From: an uncultured Nannocystaceae bacterium
Lineage (GTDB): Bacteria; Myxococcota_A; Polyangia; Nannocystales; Nannocystaceae
Length of the DNA stretch: 5,704 nt
Reading direction: 5' to 3'
NCBI GenBank assembly: GCA_938084085.1
Contig: CALKDV010000453.1
Span: forward strand, 1 to 5,704
Shown here: one piece after another, positions 1 through 5,704 of the stretch
How the letters are laid out: each line of letters begins with the position of its first letter
How positions within the stretch are numbered: position 1 is the stretch's first letter
Made by a program: the position numbers and the translations under genes
Notes under the pieces: model-generated
Seen by the model: the letters and a program-made list of their open reading frames with translations, nothing else
Database searches by the model: none
Told to the model about the DNA's origin: nothing

Positions 1-1072
1 TGAAGCCGACGGTGCACGTAAAGGAGATCAGCGTGAACGTGAGCCCCATGAAGATGACCCCGAGGGCCTGGCTGCCAAGAGAGGTCTTCGACTTAAGCTC
101 GTGCTCAGCCGCCGCCGTTTTGTTGACCAACCAACTCGGGATCTTGATCTCAAACATCCCGAAGAGGTTGAACGCGAACACCAGGAGCAAGAGGCCGATA
201 AAGGCGTTAAAGAGGACGGAGGCGGAGATCGCTTGCATCCCCACCGCGCCGAACACCAGCGACACCACCACGCCCAAGACGGTGAAGGTGGTGACGATGG
301 AGGCCATATACAACCCGGCCATCCCCGCGGTGCGTCGCACGGAGGTCTCTGAGAACTTGGAGAAGAACGCGATGGTGATGGGGATCATCGGGAACACACA
401 CGGGGTTGCCAGTGCGCCGAACCCAGCCAACACGGCGAGGATCAGGTATCCGACGATGCCGTCCGCCCAGGGCGCCTTGGTGCGACCCGTCGCCGGTGTC
501 ACCGCTTTCGTGTCGGCCGCCACCGCGTCCGGATCGAAGGCCATCCCGGAAAGCTGCGCGGCCTCCTTGTACTCGGGACGCACCTCCCCCGCCACGACGG
601 CGCGCTCAAGGGACACCTTCTCCGTGAACGCGATACAGGTGCGCGGGTCGCAGATCTGGCCGCGGATTTGAAATGCCAACGGCGCGTCAGACTCCTCCGC
701 GCCCCTGGCCACTTGGTAGGCGCGCCGAAAGTCGACGGAGCCCTCATAAAACTCCACCTGCTTGTTGAAGTTGGGATCAAGCTCAGTGTGAGGCTTGGGC
801 GCCATCCACGACGACGCCGGGACCCACGCCGCGTCCTCGAGCGCGACGGTCAAAGGGCGCGGGCCCTCCTTGATCGGCGTGAAGCTGTAAAGGTGCCACC
901 CCTTGGGGATGTCGGCCTTGAGCGTGAGCGTCAGGTGCTCGCCCGCGCGCGCCGCGACCGGATCGACGGTCACGGTCCAGTCCACCTCCGGATCCTTGGC
1001 GGTACTCACCGCGCTCAGCCCGGCGACGAACATAAACACGAGCGTTAAAATCACCTTGAGACGTTTGGCCAT
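1..1072 (-). CDS. dsbD: DsbD-family protein-disulfide reductase (3' end outside window)
   Basis: DsbD-family proteins sit in the inner membrane and pass electrons from cytoplasmic thioredoxin to periplasmic thiol proteins. The visible 357 residues start at ATG 1072, with a strong TGGGAG ribosome binding site 8 nt upstream. Residues 1-25 form a signal peptide (KR, then a hydrophobic core, probable cleavage after VSTA). Residues about 30-160 are the periplasmic alpha domain, with the family-like GWHLYSF stretch (58-64) and a redox pair C141-DPRT-C146. A linker leads to the membrane domain, with segments near 206-237, 250-277, 285-308 and 333-357. The two expected intramembrane cysteines are present: C225 in TPCVFPM and C353 in SFTCT. 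The C-terminal thioredoxin domain would lie left of the window and is unseen. The rhodanese gene is upstream on the same strand after 254 bp. The family call is firm. A CcdA-fusion or ScsB-type relative is possible until the C-terminus is seen. Confidence 0.9.
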   Translation of the reverse strand, partial: MAKRLKVILTLVFMFVAGLSAVSTAKDPEVDWTVTVDPVAARAGEHLTLTLKADIPKGWHLYSFTPIKEGPRPLTVALEDAAWVPASSWMAPKPHTELDPNFNKQVEFYEGSVDFRRAYQVARGAEESDAPLAFQIRGQICDPRTCIAFTEKVSLERAVVAGEVRPEYKEAAQLSGMAFDPDAVAADTKAVTPATGRTKAPWADGIVGYLILAVLAGFGALATPCVFPMIPITIAFFSKFSETSVRRTAGMAGLYMASIVTTFTVLGVVVSLVFGAVGMQAISASVLFNAFIGLLLLVFAFNLFGMFEIKIPSWLVNKTAAAEHELKSKTSLGSQALGVIFMGLTFTLISFTCTVGF

Positions 1073-1080
1073 GGTCAGCG

Positions 1081-1086
1081 CTCCCA
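1081..1086 (-). promoter_or_regulatory. Ribosome binding site of dsbD
   Basis: The minus strand reads TGGGAG 8 nt before ATG 1072. It is one of the clearest Shine-Dalgarno matches in the window and fixes the dsbD start. It also places the signal peptide correctly at the N-terminus. Confidence 0.7.
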
Positions 1087-1135
1087 TCCTACGGATCTTC
1101 GCCCGCGGTGACGAGCCCGACGCGCGCAGCGCGAG

Positions 1136-1149
1136 GGCACCACGGTGCC
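1136..1149. repeat. Palindrome GGCACC-AC-GGTGCC upstream of dsbD
   Basis: Two perfect 6-bp inverted arms (1136-1141 and 1144-1149) are separated by 2 bp. The centre lies about 70 bp upstream of the dsbD start. The shape and position would suit an operator for a dimeric regulator, or a small hairpin in a read-through transcript. No T-run follows on the minus strand, so it is not a standard terminator. A regulatory role is inference. In GC-rich DNA such short palindromes also arise by chance. Confidence 0.3.
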
Positions 1150-1272
1150 GCAGGGTGGACGTGCACATAACGCTTCGAGGGTGACTACCGCTACACACAT
1201 CGTCGGCGGACCTGCGCGTTCGCCGGCAACACGCGAAACCCTTGAGGAACGTCACATGTGTCCACACTTCGC

Positions 1273-1308
1273 GAACGCGACCAGAGCCGCCCGCCAAAAC
1301 CCGCGTTC
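1273..1308 (-). repeat. 7-bp inverted repeat just after the rhodanese stop
   Basis: GAACGCG (1273-1279) and CGCGTTC (1302-1308) can pair around a 22-nt loop. The hairpin begins 18 nt past the rhodanese stop codon on the minus strand. It has no following T-run, so it does not meet the criteria of an intrinsic terminator. It could be a mRNA 3'-end stabiliser or chance. The remaining gap to dsbD (1073-1326) holds no ORF I would accept and no sigma-70-like promoter I can defend. Confidence 0.25.
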
Positions 1309-1326
1309 ATCGTGCTCGAGGACGAT

Positions 1327-1740
1327 CTAGCGCTCCACGGGGAAACCGAGGGAGGTCCACAGATCCATCCCGCCGCCCACGACGCAACACACATCGACGC
1401 CGGCGGCCGAGAGGGCCGAAGCTGCCATTTGAGCCCTGCCCCCCATTTTGCAGTAGACGTGAACGAGCGCGCCAGCCTCGAGCTCTCCGAGGCGAGCCTC
1501 CACCTGATCATGCGGAATGTTCACCGCGCCGGGAACCCGTCCCGCCGCGAATTCGGAGGGCCCACGTACGTCGAGGAGTATCGCGCCACTCGCCCCGCCC
1601 TTCACGACCTCACATAGATCTTCCACCGATTGCGTCTTCATCTCCCCGCGTATATCGCAGAACACGCGCGCGAGCCAAGCCCACACGGCGCGGGGAACCC
1701 CACCGACGCCCGTTGGGCCCGACCGCCTCGGCTCAGTCAC
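1327..1740 (-). CDS. Single-domain rhodanese-like sulfurtransferase
   Basis: The protein is 137 residues from GTG 1740, or 104 from the internal ATG 1641. Rhodanese domains carry sulfur as a cysteine persulfide for thiosulfate or cyanide detoxification or for sulfur delivery; the partner here is unknown. The hallmarks are LLDVRG (55-60), followed by SEFAAGRVPGAVNIP, and the active loop C97-K-M-G-G-R102, which fits the CxxGxR pattern. The domain itself begins near residue 34 (MKTQSVEDL). Start choice: GTG 1740 overlaps the upstream permease stop by 8 nt and has GGAGGG 11 nt before it, which suits translational coupling. ATG 1641 gives the usual length for the family, but its GGGGAG lies directly against the ATG, too close to work normally. 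There is no signal peptide, so it is probably cytoplasmic. The family call is strong; the start is about even. Confidence 0.9.
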   Translation of the reverse strand: MTEPRRSGPTGVGGVPRAVWAWLARVFCDIRGEMKTQSVEDLCEVVKGGASGAILLDVRGPSEFAAGRVPGAVNIPHDQVEARLGELEAGALVHVYCKMGGRAQMAASALSAAGVDVCCVVGGGMDLWTSLGFPVER

Positions 1741-3079
1741 CCGAGATCGATCCCTCCACGCCCGCCGCGGCGACGGGCTCGTCGACGGGCACGCTCGGTT
1801 TCGGGACGAGGCCCCGCGGCGCTCCGCTCCATGGCGCCACCCACCACAGCAACGCCATGCCCGGCAGCGCCACCACGAGGCACAGCATGAAGAAGTGAGT
1901 CCACCCGAGAGACTCTACCAAGAACCCCGTCGTGGAGTTTGCCACGGTCCTGGGGATCGCCGTCACGCTCGTGAGCAGCGCGAACTGCGTCGCCGTAAAT
2001 CGCGGGTTGGTCGCGCGTGCGATGAACGCCACGAACGCCGCCGTGCCCAGACCAACTCCGAGGTATTCGAAACTCACCACCCAAAACAGCACGTCGACGT
2101 TGGGTCCCGCCTGCGACAGAACCGCGAAGCCTGCGATGGAGATCATCTGCACCACACCGAAACACCACAGCGCGCGGTTGATCCCGATCTTCACCATGAC
2201 CAGACCTCCCACCAGACCACCGGCGATGGAGGACCAGAGACTGGCGACCTTGGCGACCGTGCCGATCTGCGTCTTGGAGAACCCGAGGTCGAGATAAAAG
2301 GGAGTCGCGAGCGCCGTCGCCATGGTGTCGCCCACCTTGTACAAGAGCATGAACACCAACACGGCGATCGCGCCTCGCACACCCATGCGTTCAAAGAACT
2401 CCACGAAGGGCGCCACCACGATCTCCTTGAGGCTTGGAACCTCCCACGCGGTGGTGGCAGGCTCCGGCATCCACACGGTCGTGGCGATACCCACGAGCAT
2501 GAAGCTGGCGACCACCACGTGCACCGCCGACCATGGGATCAGGTCTGCCAAGATGAACCCCAACGATCCCGGGACCAGACTCGACAGCCGATAGGCGTTC
2601 ACGCTCAAGCTGTTCCCGAGGCCAAGCTCATGGTCTGGCAAGATCTCGCGTCGGTAAGCGTCGAGCACGACGTCTTGCGTCGCGGAGAAAAACGCCACCA
2701 CAAGACACAGCACGCCGATCGCTCGCAGCGATTCGGCCGCGTCAAGGAATGCCAACGATCCGAGGCTCAACAGCAGCCCCACTTGCACCGCGAGCGCCCA
2801 TCCTCGGCGACGTCCGAGGCGAGAGATGGTCACCTTGTCGAGTAGCGGGGCCCAGGCGAATTTGGCGGCGTACGGGATCGTAGTCAGGGAGAACAGGCCG
2901 ATGCTCTTGAGGTCTACTCCCTCCGTGCGCAGCCACGCGGGGACGAGCTGCACGAGCACGTACATCGGCAACCCGGAGGCGAAACCGATCAAGCAACACA
3001 GCAGCATGCGTCGGTTGAACAGCGATGAAAAAAGATCGGGCACAGTCGCGGGGGAGGAGGCCAAAACGTTGCTCCGCAT
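1733..3079 (-). CDS. ampG: AmpG-family muropeptide MFS permease
   Basis: AmpG imports GlcNAc-anhydroMurNAc peptides released from murein into the cytoplasm for cell-wall recycling, and in some bacteria feeds the beta-lactamase induction signal. The 448-residue protein has about 12 hydrophobic segments. Family-typical stretches in order are GFASGLP (32-38), FAWAPLLDK (74-82), LGRRRGW (88-94), FFSATQDVVLDAYR (130-143), YKVGDTMA (247-254) and TATQFALLTS (362-371). E. coli AmpG is somewhat longer (491 residues). The C-terminal tail (about 418-448) is Pro/Ala/Glu-rich and probably cytoplasmic. I chose ATG 3079 because a GGAGGGGG tract ends 9 nt upstream. The frame stays open to TTG 3133, with another ATG at 3112, but neither has a Shine-Dalgarno. 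The 3' end overlaps the rhodanese start, suggesting a two-gene unit. No beta-lactamase or AmpR-like gene is visible nearby. A related sugar-peptide MFS substrate cannot be excluded. Confidence 0.9.
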   Translation of the reverse strand: MRSNVLASSPATVPDLFSSLFNRRMLLCCLIGFASGLPMYVLVQLVPAWLRTEGVDLKSIGLFSLTTIPYAAKFAWAPLLDKVTISRLGRRRGWALAVQVGLLLSLGSLAFLDAAESLRAIGVLCLVVAFFSATQDVVLDAYRREILPDHELGLGNSLSVNAYRLSSLVPGSLGFILADLIPWSAVHVVVASFMLVGIATTVWMPEPATTAWEVPSLKEIVVAPFVEFFERMGVRGAIAVLVFMLLYKVGDTMATALATPFYLDLGFSKTQIGTVAKVASLWSSIAGGLVGGLVMVKIGINRALWCFGVVQMISIAGFAVLSQAGPNVDVLFWVVSFEYLGVGLGTAAFVAFIARATNPRFTATQFALLTSVTAIPRTVANSTTGFLVESLGWTHFFMLCLVVALPGMALLWWVAPWSGAPRGLVPKPSVPVDEPVAAAGVEGSISGD

Positions 3080-3185
3080 GAAGCGTCGCCCCCTCCCTCG
3101 CTTGTGCCACATGCGCCGGGCGGCTCGAAACAATGATCAAAAAATGCCGCGCGAACGGAGCGGACTCGCGTGATACCGTCTTAGA
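3080..3185. promoter_or_regulatory. Divergent intergenic region between ampG and the lipoprotein gene
   Basis: This 106-bp spacer must hold promoters for both diverging genes unless they are further away. It contains the most AT-rich patch nearby (about 3127-3145), which includes a TGATCA palindrome at 3134-3139. I cannot identify convincing -35/-10 pairs on either strand. Promoter content is inferred from gene orientation. Confidence 0.4.
3089..3096 (-). promoter_or_regulatory. Ribosome binding site deciding the ampG start
   Basis: The minus strand reads GGAGGGGG, ending 9 nt before ATG 3079. The upstream in-frame TTG 3133 and ATG 3112 have no comparable purine tract, so this site argues for the shorter 448-residue protein. 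Confidence 0.55.
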
Positions 3186-3896
<711 letters not shown>

Positions 3897-4124
3897 CGGC
3901 GGAAGACAGCCTCGCAAAGACCTCGACGGCGTCTGTGGTGCCCCCGACGACGCTCTCGTGATGCTCGCGACCCGAGTGCGAAATTTTCAGCACACCCCGG
4001 CGGGTTGCGCTGACTCCGCAACGACCAACTTCGCGCGCGCGGGCCTCTCCAACTGCAACGGTTCTGCATTTCCGTCGCAGCGGCGTCACGCGGGACGTCG
4101 TTCCGTGATAGGTCGGACCCCTTG
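3897..4124. other. 228-bp intergenic stretch without a convincing gene
   Basis: No start with a ribosome binding site or protein-like ORF is seen on either strand. A 6-bp stem (GTTGCG 4004-4009, CGCAAC 4017-4022, 7-nt loop) is the best hairpin, but it lacks a T-run, so I do not call a terminator. The promoter of the acyltransferase gene probably lies here, by position only. Confidence 0.5.
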
Positions 4125-4781
4125 ATGGCATTTAAACGAGGTTTCGCTCGGCTGGTGCTCTGGGTCTCCGGCTGGGTCGTCAAAGGCACCCCTCCGACGG
4201 CGCCCCGATACGTCATCATCGCCGCCCCGCACACCTCTGGTTGGGATCTGGTCTACACGCTGGCCACCGCGTGGTCCAACGACATCGACATCAAATGGAT
4301 CGGGAAGCACACCCTGTTTTACTTCCCCTACGGATGGTTTTTTCGCTTCCTCGGTGGGATCGCCATGGACCGACGGAGCCGCCAGAATATGGTCACCAAG
4401 GCGACCGAGCGATTCAAGGAGCAAGAGTCCCTGGTCTTGCTGGTGTCCGCAGAGGCCACCCGCCGGCGCACCGACGTGTGGAAGTCGGGCTTTTATCATA
4501 TCGCCTATCAGTCCGGCGTTTCGATCCAGCTCGCGGGCATTCACTACGGCCGACGAGCGTGCACCTTCGGGCCCCTGGTCACCCCCACGGGTCGCATCAA
4601 AGACGACATGGACATCGTCCGCGAATTTTACAGTGACGTCGCTGACGGCGGTCGATTTAAGGACCAGTTCGGAGACATTAAACTTCGCGATGAGTCCCCC
4701 GTCGGCACCTCAAATGTGCCTCGACCAGCGCACGACGCCTCCGACGATGAGGACCTCACCACCGCCACCTCCACGAGCTAG
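4125..4781 (+). CDS. PlsC-like lysophospholipid acyltransferase family protein
   Basis: Family members transfer an acyl chain to a lysophospholipid or related hydroxyl acceptor at the inner membrane. The 218-residue protein shows the four acyltransferase motifs in order. Motif I is H36-TSGW-D41 (the catalytic HX4D) and motif II is GGIAMDR (77-83). Motif III is SAEATR (108-113, normally PEGTR) followed by WKSGFYHIA, and motif IV is GIHYGRR (138-144). The variant HTSxWD form with WKSGFY marks a PlsC-like subgroup. The substrate cannot be told from sequence. A weakly hydrophobic N-terminus (about 8-19) could associate with the membrane. Residues 190-218 are acidic, Ser/Thr-rich and probably disordered. 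ATG 4125 follows an in-frame TTG by one codon. No strong Shine-Dalgarno is present for either start. The antiporter gene follows after 91 bp on the same strand. Confidence 0.87.
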   Translation: MAFKRGFARLVLWVSGWVVKGTPPTAPRYVIIAAPHTSGWDLVYTLATAWSNDIDIKWIGKHTLFYFPYGWFFRFLGGIAMDRRSRQNMVTKATERFKEQESLVLLVSAEATRRRTDVWKSGFYHIAYQSGVSIQLAGIHYGRRACTFGPLVTPTGRIKDDMDIVREFYSDVADGGRFKDQFGDIKLRDESPVGTSNVPRPAHDASDDEDLTTATSTS

Positions 4782-4858
4782 GGGAGCGTGACGGGCCCGC
4801 GTTTGGGCGTGCCATGGGAATGATTGGGCCCTCCGAGGGGTTCGACGGTATGCTCCCC
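4781..4858 (+). repeat. Inverted repeat spanning the gap before the antiporter
   Basis: GGGGAGC (4781-4787) pairs perfectly with GCTCCCC (4852-4858). With two G-T wobbles and a T-A pair the stem extends to 10 pairs (4781-4790 with 4849-4858). Inside it, two GGGCCC copies (4793-4798 and 4826-4831) can pair with each other. The outer stem would cover ATG 4850 of a possible leader ORF. No T-run follows, so it is not an intrinsic terminator. The pairing is seen in the sequence; folding in vivo is inference. Confidence 0.4.
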
Positions 4859-4876
4859 ACGAGCGCTAACGAATGA
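4835..4876 (+). promoter_or_regulatory. Possible 8-codon leader ORF coupled to the antiporter gene
   Basis: A GAGGGG purine tract (4835-4840) lies 9 nt before ATG 4850. That ATG opens an 8-codon frame (MLPTSANE) whose TGA (4874-4876) overlaps the antiporter ATG as ATGA. In-frame ATGs at 4814 and 4820 would give 20 or 18 codons but have no ribosome binding site. The antiporter start itself has only a weak GAG nearby, so ribosomes might arrive by termination-reinitiation. The peptide is too short to judge by coding signal, and chance is a serious alternative. Confidence 0.3.
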
Positions 4877-5704
4877 ACCCCGTCGATCTGTTCCTCCTCG
4901 TCATCGCCGCCATCTTCGTCATCGGAGTGATCGGCGAGCTCATCTTTGAAAAAACCGACGTCCCCGACGTCGTGTGGCTCATCTTGGTGGGTATCTTGAT
5001 CGGTCCCGTGCTCGGGTGGGTCTCCCGCGACGGCCTGGTCGAAATAGCGCCCTATTTTGGCGCCCTCACCCTCGTGATCGTGCTGTTCGACGGGGGCACC
5101 GAGCTGCGATTGCGCGACCTCGGCCGCGCCGCGCCGAAGGCCTCATTCCTGGCCGTCATTTCCTTTGTCTTGTCCACGTCCGCCGTGGCCGCCGTCTCCA
5201 TGGGCGCCCACTCCATCGGCATGCTGGAGACCTGGGGCTGGCTTCAAGCGGTCACCCTCGGGGCCATCGTCGGTGGGTCGAGCTCCGTGGTGATCATGCC
5301 GGCGCTCAGCCGCGCCAAACTCGACGACAAGCTCTCGAACCTCGTGAACATCGAGTCGGCGCTCACCGACGTGCTGTGTGTGGTGGTCGCGGGCGCGTGT
5401 GTACAGATCCACCTGTCCCAGTCCGCCGACGCCGCCGCCGCCGCCATCACCCTGGGGAGAAGTTTCGCCGTCGGCCTGGGCGTCGGCGCGGCAGCCGGCT
5501 TCCTCGCGCTGCTGGTACTCCGCAGGATCCGCAAGAGTCAGTTCGGCTACCCGCTCGTGCTGGGCGGGCTTTTGGTCCTTTACGTGCTCATCAACAACCT
5601 GCAGGGCTCATCCGCCCTCGGCATTTTGACCGCGTCGGTCATCGTTGGCAACGCACCGAGCCTCGCGAACTCCGTAGGCATGCGCAAAGACACCGGCCTG
5701 TCGC
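4873..5704 (+). CDS. CPA-family cation:proton antiporter (3' end outside window)
   Basis: This is a sodium/proton-exchanger-type membrane protein that would swap Na+ or K+ for protons across the inner membrane. The visible 277 residues contain about nine hydrophobic segments, near 3-22, 33-50, 60-76, 88-110, 122-145, 162-180, 198-217, 224-242 and 245-262. Family-typical stretches are GELIFEKTDVPDVVWLILVGILIGP-like residues 21-45, LFDGGTELRL (71-80), the unwound-helix equivalent GAIVGGSSSVVIMPAL (130-145) and ESALTDV (161-167). The last holds the ion-binding Asp166, with Thr where many CPA1 exchangers have Asn. Any C-terminal TrkA or regulatory domain would lie beyond the window. ATG 4873 gives a natural N-terminal first helix. 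It has no good Shine-Dalgarno of its own but may be coupled to a short leader ORF. The ion specificity is not determinable. The family call is strong. Confidence 0.92.
   Translation, partial: MNPVDLFLLVIAAIFVIGVIGELIFEKTDVPDVVWLILVGILIGPVLGWVSRDGLVEIAPYFGALTLVIVLFDGGTELRLRDLGRAAPKASFLAVISFVLSTSAVAAVSMGAHSIGMLETWGWLQAVTLGAIVGGSSSVVIMPALSRAKLDDKLSNLVNIESALTDVLCVVVAGACVQIHLSQSADAAAAAITLGRSFAVGLGVGAAAGFLALLVLRRIRKSQFGYPLVLGGLLVLYVLINNLQGSSALGILTASVIVGNAPSLANSVGMRKDTGLS

Noticed and set aside
12..671. Plus-strand ORF (219 codons) opposite dsbD
   Set aside because: The minus strand encodes an evident DsbD with signal peptide and paired cysteines. The plus frame has no domain or ribosome site.
1145..1330. 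Small plus-strand ORF (61 codons) in the gap between dsbD and rhodanese
   Set aside because: No ribosome binding site and no protein-like pattern. It extends into the rhodanese 3' end on the opposite strand.
1517..2845. Long plus-strand ORF (442 codons) opposite ampG
   Set aside because: It lies antisense to a clear permease, is rich in Arg/His/Gln/Pro with no recognisable domain, and is the usual mirror frame in GC-rich coding DNA.
4004..4022. Hairpin after the lipoprotein as an intrinsic terminator
   Set aside because: The stem is only 6 bp, lies over 100 bp past the stop codon and is not followed by a T-run.
4781..4872. Riboswitch before the antiporter (ydaO/c-di-AMP or yybP type)
   Set aside because: The gap is short and I cannot match any conserved riboswitch core. 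Only simple inverted repeats are visible.

Overview
The window is GC-rich, densely coding DNA, probably from a delta-type Gram-negative bacterium (Myxococcota or Bradymonadota-like). This placement is inference. It rests on a secreted lipoprotein with a Gly-Asp dipeptide linker and cysteine-rich repeats, a style common in those groups. A DsbD-type thiol pathway and an AmpG-type muropeptide importer indicate a Gram-negative envelope. No rRNA, tRNA, CRISPR array or mobile element is visible.

Left part (1-3079, all minus strand). In order of transcription it holds an AmpG-family muropeptide permease, a single-domain rhodanese whose GTG start overlaps the permease stop by 8 nt, a 254-bp gap, and a DsbD-family disulfide reductase that runs off the left edge. 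AmpG and the rhodanese look translationally coupled. DsbD has its own strong ribosome binding site and may have its own promoter in the gap.

Middle (3080-3896). A 106-bp divergent intergenic region separates ampG from a plus-strand lipoprotein. This lipoprotein has a lipobox-like signal, an acidic linker carrying a perfect GGCGAC hexanucleotide array, and three tandem repeats of about 60 residues with eight cysteines each, 24 in all. Its function is unknown. It is the least explained gene in the window.

Right part (3897-5704, plus strand). A 228-bp gap without a convincing gene is followed by a PlsC-like lysophospholipid acyltransferase with a changed third motif (EATR instead of EGTR). A 91-bp intergenic segment comes next, with an inverted repeat and a possible 8-codon leader ORF that overlaps the next gene by ATGA. 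The last gene is a CPA-family cation:proton antiporter, cut by the right edge.

Common theme: nearly every gene concerns the cell envelope (cell-wall recycling, periplasmic thiol redox, a disulfide-rich surface lipoprotein, phospholipid acylation, ion exchange). I found no complete new multi-gene system. The points most worth a second look are the 24-cysteine lipoprotein beside a thiol-redox gene, and the structured, leader-ORF-bearing region before the antiporter.
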